From the NCBI GenBank assembly GCA_016710745.1, contig JADJVB010000013.1, positions 186,001 to 250,000 on the forward strand: 64,000 nt of DNA. The letters are read 5' to 3'. The translations under genes and the position numbers were made by a program. Origin of the DNA: Chitinophagaceae bacterium (GTDB taxonomy: Bacteria; Bacteroidota; Bacteroidia; Chitinophagales; Chitinophagaceae). The notes beneath the pieces were generated by a model, which was not told the DNA's origin, made no database searches, and saw only the letters and a program-made list of their open reading frames with translations. This document shows, in pieces, positions 28,901 through 37,071 of this stretch (its first letter is position 1; the number at the start of each line of letters is the position of its first letter).

Positions 28901-29447
28901 AAGGCTGAATACTCACACTCTCATACAAATAGCCTTTCTTATACAATTCGCTCAGGCACCACCAAAGGCTTTCCACATAATTATTTTCAAAAGTTACATA
29001 AGGGTTATTCAAGTCAACCCAGTAACCCATTTTTTGTGTAATATCATCCCACTTATCTTTAAAGCGCATCACCACTTCACGGCATTTCTTATTATAATCT
29101 TCTACCGATATTTTTACGCCGATATCTTCTTTTGTAATGCCGAGCTCTTTCTCTACTCCCAATTCAATAGGTAAACCATGCGTATCCCAACCGCCTTTGC
29201 GCTTTACCTGAAATCCCTGCATGGTTTTATAGCGGCAAACCAGATCTTTTAACGTACGGGAAATAACATGATGAATACCGGGCATGCCGTTGGCACTTGG
29301 CGGCCCCTCGTAAAAAACAAATGGGGGGAAACCTTCCCTCAACTCCACGCTTTTTTCGAAACTGTTTTCCTTTTTCCATTTAGCCAGGATCTCTTCGCCG
29401 ATGGATGGAAGGTTAAGTTGTTGATATTCGATGTATTTGCCACTCAT
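25958..29447 (-). CDS. ileS: Isoleucyl-tRNA synthetase (one frameshift)
   Basis: The reconstructed enzyme has about 1162 residues, normal for the long Bacteroidota type. It shows the HIGH-like motif GMPGIHHV, the editing-domain motif WTTTPWTLPSN, and KMSKR in KAGNKMSKRLGNVVDPF, followed by anticodon-binding and C-terminal domains. The frame breaks near 28480: removing one base gives NQKLKKTIPWGIIAEFKGKDLEG, and the span of 3490 nt is one base over a multiple of three. As the gene is essential, this is almost surely a consensus error. A 38-residue Pro/Gly-rich insertion (about residues 216-254) just before the editing motif comes from palindromic repeats. A perfect TACCTTTG box lies at 29501-29508. 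Confidence 0.95.
28700..28801. repeat. Pair of inverted GC-rich palindromic elements inserted in frame within ileS
   Basis: Read on the gene strand, 28700-28721 is C6-TT-G6-C-G7, identical over 22 nt (28 with flanking AAT and CTG) to the element in nuoB at 61358-61379. A second element in opposite orientation, C6-TT-G6-TA-G6, lies at 28780-28801. Together with the 58-bp spacer they encode APLPPKGGEGQQ...TPNPPLGGGGAEA inside the synthetase without breaking the frame. Confidence 0.85.
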
Positions 29448-29500
29448 AATTTATGCTGTGATGCTAATGTTTACCTGGCTTATTCATTTGAATAAGTTTG

Positions 29501-29508
29501 CAAAGGTA
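29501..29508 (-). promoter_or_regulatory. -7 promoter box of ileS
   Basis: On the minus strand the sequence reads TACCTTTG, a perfect TAnnTTTG match, 54 bp upstream of the ileS ATG. A TTG lies 16 nt further upstream, shorter than the usual 19-21 spacing, so the -33 element is uncertain. Confidence 0.5.
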
Positions 29509-29662
29509 GTAAAATAGCGGGGTTCAATCTTAGTCGAAATGCGGAGAATCAGGGGCTAAATCAAATTGCAAATAGTAATAATACGGAGATTGATTGAAAA
29601 GGAAAAGTAAAACTACGCGGAGTAATAATATTTAGCGTTAGTTATCCCCATTTTAGGATAGT

Positions 29663-29678
29663 TGGCACAGATTTGGCA
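29663..29678 (+). promoter_or_regulatory. Candidate sigma-54 promoter
   Basis: TGGCACAGATTTGGCA matches the -24/-12 consensus TGGCAC-N5-TTGC with the invariant GG and GC at the required 10-nt spacing and one mismatch in the -12 element. Transcription would begin near 29689 and run rightwards into a segment without a confident gene, ending at the terminator 29890-29929. Confidence 0.4.
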
Positions 29679-29688
29679 TTGTTCATTT

Positions 29689-29930
29689 CTGAAAAACGGA
29701 AAGTTCGTCTTTAAAATATACAGTCACAATTTTTGCTGGTTTAGGGTTTTATTAGGGTAAATGACGGGGATATTCTTATTCCCGTCTTATTTTATTCCCG
29801 CGAAAGTGATCACATTAAAAATAGTTGTTAAAGAAAAACCGACTGCCCAATATATTGATCTGTTTAATTTTCAATACGGGTACAAACTAAAAAAAGGTCT
29901 GCTCATATTTTAATTGAGAGACCTTTTTTT
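29689..29930 (+). ncRNA. Candidate ~240-nt small RNA (or short mRNA)
   Basis: The segment runs from the predicted start of the sigma-54-like promoter to a bidirectional terminator. It can form a hairpin GACGGGGAT (29763-29771) with ATTCCCGTC near 29779-29787. A 50-codon frame from ATG 29761 to 29913 would overlap the terminator stem, so I favour a non-coding transcript. The call depends fully on the promoter being real. Confidence 0.22.
29890..29929. terminator. Bidirectional terminator
   Basis: A-rich stem AAAAAAGGTCT (29890-29900) pairs with AGACCTTTTTT (29919-29929), with a further CTC/GAG pairing in the loop. It would end the HmuY-like gene on the minus strand, and any rightward transcript from 29689 on the plus strand. 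Confidence 0.75.
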
Positions 29931-29948
29931 TATTTGACCTGAATACAG

Positions 29949-30531
29949 TTAGAAACTTGTTGTTCCGTTCGCCTGATAAGTATACCTGAAACGGTAAATT
30001 AACCGAACCGGTGCCGGGCCGGCAAATGGTTCGTAATCTACAGCAAGCAATTCCATTTTTACATAGTAATTATCGGCTGTGCGAAAGAAGAATGTTTTTT
30101 CCGGCTTTTGGCGAAAAAGCATGCGAAACCGGATTGTAGTCGTACCAACTCCCGTCTTTAATTGCCTTTTGCGCTGTAGTAGTATCATAAGCATAACCTG
30201 TTGAAGGCGCTGTGTTTAAGTTGCTGTAAATACCATTTTGCAAAATGGCGCCGGCATTACCCGGTCCATAAGCATAACTGTTTAATATAAAAGTAGTAAA
30301 ACGCAAACCGAAATCCCATTTGGCAGTAGCACTGTCTGAATTCGCTATAACGGAGCCATTTTTAAAACTAAAAAAAGTAAAAGAGCTGTTTGAGCTGAAA
30401 TTCACTTTCAAAGAATCAGTTTTTTCATAGGTTGTTGGCGGCGTGTATATGTCATCACTTTTTAAACATGAATTCATCATTATAACCGTTGCTGTTGCGG
30501 CAATCATACCTGCCATGGTCATCTTCTTCAT
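29949..30531 (-). CDS. HmuY-like lipoprotein (one frameshift)
   Basis: The reconstructed 193-residue protein has a lipoprotein signal with acylation site in IMMNSCLKSDD, then the HmuY pattern: KWDFGLRFTTFILNS, the GYAYDTTTAQKAIKDGSWYDYNP loop (in two parts), and FFFRTADNYYVKMELLAVDYEP followed by RLIYRFRYTYQANG. HmuY proteins bind heme at the cell surface and hand it to a TonB receptor. The frame breaks at the T-run 30095-30100 (one base too many; span 583 nt). The next gene upstream in the same direction is a TonB receptor, 25 bp away, which fits the hmuRY arrangement with the order receptor then lipoprotein. Confidence 0.85.
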
Positions 30532-30556
30532 TTTTCTTTTTTTGTGCCCTGGTCCA

Positions 30557-32740
30557 TCATAGGGATTTAGGCTGTTTTGAAAATAATTGTTGTACGTTAA
30601 TATTGCAATTGATTAAATAAGTAATACCCGGCAGGTTTGGCAAACGGTCTTTGTCCCGATGGTTTAAAATATTTTCGGCACCTACCTGTAATTCAAATCC
30701 TTTTTTGAATGTTTTGCTGATCGCTGCATTGATCAGCGTATAGCCCTTCACATATTCCCGGTCGTCATCTAAAATATTATTGCCGTTGATATCGCTAAAT
30801 CCAAAACGTCCCCGGTAGTTTGCCCTGATGTTGGCGCCCCAGCCTTTTTCTTTGTTTGTGTAAAAGATCTGCCCGTTAGCTGTATGTTTGCTGCGGTTAA
30901 ATAATCCGCCGTACTCGCTGCGGGTTACATAGCTGCTGTTATAGGTCACCGGGTCTCTTTTAACCAGTTCAGCATTTTTAATTTTTTCGATCACAGCCTT
31001 GTCTTTCGCATCCAGGTATTGATAGCCTGCATTAACAGTGAAATTTTTATTTATCGTGTGGTTGATGTTCACATCAAATCCCTGGGTAAATACGTTGTTG
31101 ATATTTACATAACTGAATATGGCCTGGCCATTTGTTTTTGTAAAAGGCAGGTTATACCGGTCTATCAGATTATTGATATCGTTGTGGAAAAGATTTATGG
31201 TAAACCCGGTTTGGTTGTGAAAATTATACCGCGCGCCAATGTTTATGCCTATTGATGTTTCGGGAGACAAAGTATTTTCACCGAGATAAGGAGCCAGGTT
31301 AACCGATTGATCAATTTGCCCCTGCTGCTGCAATTGAGTCAAACCAGTTGCCAGTTCATTGGCGCCCAGCAACGTATAGCCAACCAGCGAATTGGTAAAA
31401 AATAAAAACTGCTGACGAAAGTCCGGCGCTTTAAAACCTGTGCCTATCGAACCAAAAATACTAAAATTAGGTTTTATCTTATAACCCAGGGCCAGCTTGG
31501 GATTGAACTGCAGGTTATACAGTGAATGTTTGTCGAGCCTGCCGCCGAGGGTGATATTTAATTTATTATACAGCAACCATTCTTTCTGCGAAAAAACATA
31601 GAAAGCTTTAAAATTCATTTTATCGGGATACCGGTTAGCCTCAATGGTTTCGTAATTATATCCAATACCGGCGATCAGTTTTTGATTTATTTTTTCGCCG
31701 ATCTCAACCTGTAACTCGGGCTTTAATAAAAACTGCTGCATATAACTTTTATCAAAAAGCTGCTTGTTGCTTTGCAGAAAAACTTCGGCTTTGTTTTGAT
31801 AACCGGTTACATATAGCCTGCTGATCAGTTTTATCTTTTTTGAGAATTGATGAAACAACTGGTTGTTAAATCCCCAGTCGGTTTCTATGCTGCTGCCATC
31901 CACTTCGGCGGGTTGAGAACCTGTATAAACCAAATAATTATTAAACTGTTTTTGGGTAAATAGCCTGGCCGATGATTGTAACTGTGTACGCGCAGTAAAG
32001 TCATGAAAAATCCTCGCAGCTACCGAATAGTTACGGTATGGGTCGGCAGTTTTGCCGAAAACAGATTCATCCAGGTCGTAACCACTGCTGCTGTACCGGT
32101 TTGCAAAAAGCTGTACAGCTGTTTTGTTTTTTTTAATGCTTTGGTTGGCAGTAAATCCCCAGGTATTGTTACTGGCCTGGTTTATCTGAATCGCAGTTAC
32201 ATTGGTTTTTGGCTTTTCGGTGATGATATTAATAACACCGGCCAGTGCATCAGAGCCATATAAACTGGTGGCCGGTCCTTTAATGATCTCTATTTGCTGA
32301 ATATTACCAACAGCGATCCTTCCTAAATTTAAGATGCCTGCATTGCGGCCGGTAAGTGGCTCGCCATCCATCAAAATTAATGTGTAGGCCGGATCGAGGC
32401 CTTGCATCTGTATGCCGCTGCCAAATGGGTTTGGATAGCCCTGTAAGGATTGTCCCAACGGATTATCAGCCAAAACCAAACCGGTTTGCTGCTGTAAAAT
32501 GTCGATCAGTTTTTGAGAGCCGGTTTGTTGTATAAACTTTTTGCTGATGACCTGGATGGGAACGGGTATGTCGCCGATGCTTTTTTCGGTACGGGTGGTG
32601 GTAACAATAACTTCTTCAATTGTTTTAAGTTTATTGAAGCCGGTATCCCGCACATTGTTTTGTGCTGTCAAACTTTTAGTAATGGCCGAAAAACCGATCA
32701 GTATGGAAAAAGACAATATTATTTTTAAGGAAGCTTTCAT
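30557..32740 (-). CDS. TonB-dependent receptor, probable heme/hemoprotein receptor (HmuR-like)
   Basis: The 727-residue protein has a signal peptide (ending KSLTAQ), a TonB-box-like region and plug (IEEVIVTTTRTEKSIGDIPV, then QIEIIKGPATSLYGSDALAGVINI), and a 22-strand barrel ending with an aromatic-rich C-terminus. The plug motifs fit the BtuB/HmuR/FhuE-type receptors rather than SusC. Association with the HmuY-like lipoprotein points to heme uptake. Upstream lie five TGAT-N4-ATCA palindromes, four in the tandem array 32831-33378, so regulation by an FNR/CRP-type factor is possible. No carboxypeptidase-like extension domain is seen. Confidence 0.88.
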   Translation of the reverse strand: MKASLKIILSFSILIGFSAITKSLTAQNNVRDTGFNKLKTIEEVIVTTTRTEKSIGDIPVPIQVISKKFIQQTGSQKLIDILQQQTGLVLADNPLGQSLQGYPNPFGSGIQMQGLDPAYTLILMDGEPLTGRNAGILNLGRIAVGNIQQIEIIKGPATSLYGSDALAGVINIITEKPKTNVTAIQINQASNNTWGFTANQSIKKNKTAVQLFANRYSSSGYDLDESVFGKTADPYRNYSVAARIFHDFTARTQLQSSARLFTQKQFNNYLVYTGSQPAEVDGSSIETDWGFNNQLFHQFSKKIKLISRLYVTGYQNKAEVFLQSNKQLFDKSYMQQFLLKPELQVEIGEKINQKLIAGIGYNYETIEANRYPDKMNFKAFYVFSQKEWLLYNKLNITLGGRLDKHSLYNLQFNPKLALGYKIKPNFSIFGSIGTGFKAPDFRQQFLFFTNSLVGYTLLGANELATGLTQLQQQGQIDQSVNLAPYLGENTLSPETSIGINIGARYNFHNQTGFTINLFHNDINNLIDRYNLPFTKTNGQAIFSYVNINNVFTQGFDVNINHTINKNFTVNAGYQYLDAKDKAVIEKIKNAELVKRDPVTYNSSYVTRSEYGGLFNRSKHTANGQIFYTNKEKGWGANIRANYRGRFGFSDINGNNILDDDREYVKGYTLINAAISKTFKKGFELQVGAENILNHRDKDRLPNLPGITYLINCNINVQQLFSKQPKSL

Positions 32741-32807
32741 TTATGAATGCAAAGTTTACACAGCACTCCTTAAGTTTTATCACAGAATTGTCAAGATGTT
32801 AAATACC

Positions 32808-32819
32808 TGATTATAATCA
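32808..32819. promoter_or_regulatory. FNR-like palindrome upstream of the heme receptor
   Basis: TGATTATAATCA is a perfect 12-bp palindrome of the form TGAT-N4-ATCA, 67 bp upstream of the receptor start. Three of the four 137-bp repeat units immediately upstream contain CTGATTTAAATCAG, the same half-sites with the same spacing; the second has one substitution. Confidence 0.35.
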
Positions 32820-32830
32820 TCATGTTTTAC

Positions 32831-33378
32831 TTTAAAATGACAGTAATACTGATTTAAATCAGCAAGCTGGTGAGATAAGTTAACAGCTCTTTGTAAAATT
32901 TATGAAACCGGCCGCTAAAATTATTTGAGTTTCTTTAATAGGTCCGTAGGGCCGGCATGTCAGTAACTTTAAAATGACAGTAATACTGATTTAAATTAGC
33001 AAGCTGGTGAGATAAGTTAACAGCTCTTTGTAAAATTTATGAAACCGGCCGCTAAAATTATTTGAGTTTCTTTAATAGGTCCGTAGGGCCGGCATGTCAG
33101 TAGCTTTAAAATGACAGTAATACTGATTTAAATCAGCAAGCTGGTGAGATAAGTTAACAGCTCTTTGTAAAATTTATGAAACCGGCCGCTAAAATTATTT
33201 GAGTTTCTTTCATAGGTCCGTAGGGCCGGCATGTCAGTAGCTTTAAAATGACAGTAATACTGATTTAAATCAGCAAGCTGGTGAGATAAGTTAACAGCTC
33301 TTTGTAAAATTTATGAAACCGGCCGCTAAAATTATTTGAGTTTCTTTCATAGGTCCGTAGGGCCGGTATGTCAGTAGC
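32831..33378. repeat. Tandem array: four 137-bp direct repeats
   Basis: Units begin with TTTAAAATGACAGTAATACTG at 32831, 32968, 33105 and 33242, each exactly 137 bp long, and differ at only a few positions (for example TTTAATAGG in units 1-2, TTTCATAGG in units 3-4). Each unit holds CTGATTTAAATCAG (ATTAG in unit 2), CCGGCCGC and GTCCGTAGGGCCGGCATGTC. No open frame spans the array. The near-identity implies recent expansion; copy number may vary between strains. Confidence 0.95.
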
Positions 33379-33401
33379 AAAAAAAATGGCGTTCTTAATT
33401 G

Positions 33402-33446
33402 AGCTCCGTAGGAGCGGCATGTTTAACATATCTCTCCTGCGGAGCT
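33402..33446 (-). terminator. Hairpin behind the FecA-like receptor gene
   Basis: AGCTCCGTAGGAG (33402-33414) pairs with CTCCTGCGGAGCT (33434-33446), 13 bp with one G-U, around a 19-nt loop containing CGGCATGTTTAACATATC. It lies 26 bp after the receptor stop. Its CTCCGTAGGAGCGGCATGT arm belongs to an interspersed family also seen in the 137-bp units and at 48784-48823. Confidence 0.6.
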
Positions 33447-33471
33447 AAGAATAAAGTAGTACGAAATTTGG

Positions 33472-35783
33472 TTAAAATTTCGCCCCCACCGAAACAAAGT
33501 ATGTTCTTCCATCTGCCGGTAATGCACCCGGGCCGGGATAGCCTCCTGCACGGCGGGTGAAATATTTTTCGTTGCCCAGGTTATTGATGCCTGCTTTAAT
33601 ATTCAGTTTGTCGGAATGTTTGTAAACGGCTGTTAAATCAATAACAGAGTAGGCTGGTATCAACCCGTTCTGTGCATTGGCTGTTGGCAAAACGGTATTG
33701 TTTGCATCGGCATAAGATGCATCTACATAACTCAACTGGCCGGTTAAAGACAGGTTGTTATAAGATACAGTCATACCGGTTCTGATAATATGTTCAGGAG
33801 CATTCTCTACTTTTTTATTTTTAAGATTGCTTTCCACCAATTGGTTGCTGCTGTTCTTGGTAATTACTTTCAGGTTCCCATATGTTGCATCGGTGTAACT
33901 ATAAGCTTACAAATACACTTGCATCTGCCTTATTTATTTTTCTGCTAAAAGCTTTTACCGGACTAAATTCTACCAATCCCTCAAAACCTTTGCTGCTGCT
34001 GTTTCCTACGTTGGTACGGTAATTATAAAACGGCCGTCAATTCGTTGCTGAACAATACTGCCAATGCGGTTATTGTATCTCAGGTAGAATATGCTGGCAT
34101 CAAAAATAAATAGGATTTTACTTTACCACGATAGCCTAAATCTGCATTAAAACCCTTTGCATCTTTCAAATCCTGATCGATAATATCTGTTGTGGGAGGC
34201 GCCGTTAAATCCGCAAATTGTACCGGCCGGTACGCCTGTGATAGGTTGGCATAGATTTCTGTCTTCTTGCTGGTATGATATTCTGCTCCTACCCCGGCTA
34301 AAATAAATCCTCTGGATGTTGTCTGGTCCTGCAAAATAATATCGGCGCCGGTGGAGGTGAATCCGTTTCTGCCACTGGCATTGCCGGTAATATATTCGTA
34401 ACGAATACCGGGTATGACCAAAAGTTTTTGGTAACCCTGAATATATTCTCAGCAAATGCGGCCACATTGGTGGTTTTAAAATCAATATCGCGGCTCCAAA
34501 CACCGCCTGTAACGGCCATGTCGTAGTCACTGCCGGTTGTACCTTTTCCATCGGCTGCGTAGCGATAGGTGGTACCCTTATAAACACGTACACCGGCCGA
34601 CAACGTATGTTGTACATTAAGCAGCCTATAGTCGGTAATAAAACGGGCTTCCATACCAAAGTTGCGGTAATGATCGGTGTTTACATTTCGGGTATTGTAT
34701 TGATTGGTGCTTTTGTTTATGGTATCGCCAACAACGATTCCTCCCGATGGAAAATAGCCAACGCTGTTTCTGTCGCCAAAGATTCCAAAGAATTTTATAT
34801 GTAATCTGGCTTTTTCGCTAAACTCGTGGTTGACAATAACGGCGGCGGTTGTCCATTTTATATCAAACCAATTTCGGCTGCGGAAACTTTGTATTACGTC
34901 CTGCTGAATTTGAGTATCTGTTAAACCACCCGGCTGCTGACTTCGGATATGAGAATGCATCAACTCGGCGGTTACTGATAATTTTTTATTGATGTGGTAG
35001 GTAAATGTTCCAAAACCCGAATTGGTAAAATAGTTGCTGTTGCTGCGGTATCCGTTTGCATTTCGATGATCGAAAAATCCATAGAAATTGAATTTTTCGG
35101 TTTTACCGCCAACCGCGTTGTAACTGTTGATCAGGCCATTGCTGCCAACGGTTTGCTGCGTTTCAAATTCAATTTTTTTGCCAGCCTGTCCGGCAGGCAG
35201 GTTGATCTCGCTGCCGTTTCGCAAAATATAATTTACCAAACCACCAAACTGCGGGCCGTATTGCAAAGCACCCTGTCCCCGTACAATTTCGATACGTTGC
35301 ACGGCTTGTAACTGCGGATTGTAGTAGGCTTCGGGATATCCAAATGGATCGGCCGCAATATCGTAACCGTTCTGCCGAACATTAAACTCCCAACTGCGGT
35401 TGGGGCTCAATCCTTGCCGCCATACCTATCTGAATACCGCTTCCATCACTTTCCCAAATATGTATGCCGGGCACTTTGGCAACGATTTGCCGCATATTGT
35501 TGGTTACTATATTACCCTTTACATTGTCCAGTACAATCAATGCATTTTTCTTACCTGCGTAGATGGATGTACCAACTATCTCGGGCATTTGATGAATATC
35601 GCTTTTGCTGTAACGGCCAACCACGGTTATATCGGGTAAGTATTTATGAAAGGGTTCGGTGCTGTCTTTTTTAATGTTGTTTTTATCCTGCGCAGTTATT
35701 GATAAACTCATCCCAAGTAGTAAAATGGAGATGCTGATTCTTTTTGCCATATTCTCTTTTTTAGCATGCAAAAATGCAGGCAT
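33472..35783 (-). CDS. FecA-like TonB-dependent receptor (several frameshifts)
   Basis: Collinear pieces in different frames together give a receptor of about 770 residues. N-terminal: signal peptide (SLSITAQ; the likely start is the internal MAKRISIS methionine at 35747), plug with PDITVVGRYS, GIHIWESDGSGIQIG, then SPNRSWEFNVRQNGYDIAADPFGYPEAYYNP and RIEIVRGQGALQYGPQFGG, all typical of ferric-dicitrate-type receptors. C-terminal: DLTAVYKHSDKLNIKAGINNLGNEKYFTRRAGG and a final FVSVGAKF. Breaks lie near 35405, 34425, 34075 and 33900. With four breaks, real decay is possible, but other genes here show the same kind of error. The AraC-type regulator gene lies 52 bp upstream. Confidence 0.78.
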
Positions 35784-35835
35784 CCAAAAAGAATTTACTC
35801 ACGAATCGGGAAAAGGATTTACGGTAAGAGGAAAA

Positions 35836-36774
35836 CTAGTGCATCAACAGCTCGCAGGGTTTGATACCTGTATGTTTTTTAAACGCTGTAGAAAAATGGG
35901 AAATGGACGAATAGCCCAGTAACATAGAAACTTCGGTAACACTCAGGCCTTTATCGTACAACAAATATTTGGCGTGTTCCATTCGTTGGCTTTGATAAAA
36001 ATCAAATATCGTAGTACCAAAAATTTCTTTAAAGCCTTTCTTTAAATAACATTCGTTGATGGCTACTTTACGGCTGAGCGCCTTAATGGTAATGGGTTCG
36101 CCGATATGCTGCAATAATACCTCACGGGCCTTGATGATCTTTTCCCGGTCTTCGGCATTTTGCAAGAACTTGCAGGTAAATTCAGTTTCCTTATCATCGC
36201 CCAGCATACAATCCATGCTGTATAATAACAGAATTTGTGTTTGTGCATTGATAAAGATATTCTCCCGGGTATCGGTATAGGTATGGTTCAGTAACGCTTC
36301 GATCGCGGTTCGGGTTTTACCACAGAGGGGTAATTGTTTACTGAACGATGTTTTATGCCTGAAAGAAAGTACATCCTCAGTTAAGCCGGTATCTGTGCTG
36401 TTATTGGTGAACTGCGTGAGGTAATTGGGTTTAAAACTAAAACTCACCACATCTACGCTGTCTACTTTTTCAACGCAACTTCTGCTGCCGCTGAATTTAC
36501 AGAAATCGCATTCGGTTTGTTTTTGCCTGCAGTATACATTGCCGCTTACACAAAATTTAAGTTCCAGGTAATTGCCATCCGGATTATTTTTTTCAACATG
36601 ATATACGAGGATACCCGTATCGTCGATATTCCACTGGGATAGTTTTCGGTAGCGGTTAATAGAATAATGCACCGAACCGGGCACAACGCGGTCAACATGC
36701 AGCAATACATCCAGATCCTCGATTAAAAGAGGCTCTTTGTGCGCAATGTGTAATATGTCGAGCGGTTGATTCAT
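35836..36774 (-). CDS. AraC-family regulator, PchR-like
   Basis: The 312-residue protein has an N-terminal sensor region with a Cys-containing segment (CRQKQTECDFCKFSGSRSC) and a C-terminal AraC double helix-turn-helix (about 220-310: ITIKALSRKVAINECYLKKGFKEIFG and SVTEVSMLLGYSSISHFSTAFKKHTGIKP). This build matches the PchR type that activates siderophore-receptor genes when the ligand is bound. It sits directly upstream of the FecA-like receptor in the same direction, which supports that it controls iron uptake. The four clustered cysteines are unusual for the family and could bind metal. Confidence 0.87.
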   Translation of the reverse strand: MNQPLDILHIAHKEPLLIEDLDVLLHVDRVVPGSVHYSINRYRKLSQWNIDDTGILVYHVEKNNPDGNYLELKFCVSGNVYCRQKQTECDFCKFSGSRSCVEKVDSVDVVSFSFKPNYLTQFTNNSTDTGLTEDVLSFRHKTSFSKQLPLCGKTRTAIEALLNHTYTDTRENIFINAQTQILLLYSMDCMLGDDKETEFTCKFLQNAEDREKIIKAREVLLQHIGEPITIKALSRKVAINECYLKKGFKEIFGTTIFDFYQSQRMEHAKYLLYDKGLSVTEVSMLLGYSSISHFSTAFKKHTGIKPCELLMH

Positions 36775-36849
36775 TGAAAAATTTCAATGCAAATGTACGA
36801 AATAATGTTTAAACGTCGGATTTGTGGGGCTATGGTTTACGCAGATTAA

Positions 36850-36930
36850 CACGGATTTTATTGTAAACAGGCTAAATGATCAGTAAAAATTCGTGTAATT
36901 CGTGCCCCAATTCGTGTAATAAACATCCCC
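36850..36930. repeat. Short direct repeats (AATTCGTG type) before gyrB
   Basis: AATTCGTGTAATTCGTG at about 36887-36903 and AATTCGTGTAATAAAC at about 36909-36924 repeat the word AATTCGTG three times. Such strings recur between Bacteroidota genes. No coding potential is evident. Confidence 0.45.
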
Positions 36931-36982
36931 AAAATTGGTGAAAACCGGTGCAAAAAATCACCTCAAAATAACCCCCTTTTAA

Positions 36983-37014
36983 TTGCCTTAAACGCCTTAA
37001 TTTTCGTACCTTCG
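36983..37014 (+). promoter_or_regulatory. Promoter of gyrB (TTG-N21-TACCTTCG)
   Basis: A TTG (36983-36985) and TACCTTCG (37007-37014), one mismatch from TAnnTTTG, are spaced by 21 nt and lie 58 bp before the start codon. Confidence 0.5.
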
Positions 37015-37071
37015 CCTGCCGGTAGCAATCGGCATTAATTTTACCTATTAAAAGCGTTTTTGAACGACAAT

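Noticed and set aside
29448..29660. Search for a tRNA or riboswitch (T-box) before ileS
   Set aside because: No tRNA arm pattern or T-box motif was found; only the TACCTTTG promoter box is supported.
29761..29913. 50-codon open frame between ileS and the HmuY-like gene
   Set aside because: It overlaps the stem of a strong terminator and has no recognisable features; retained only as an alternative to a small RNA.
32831..33378. Regular direct repeats that could suggest a CRISPR array
   Set aside because: The whole 137-bp unit is conserved, with no short repeat plus variable spacer pattern and no cas genes nearby.
37060..37071. TTG start for gyrB four codons upstream
   Set aside because: The ATG at 37072 gives the usual N-terminus.
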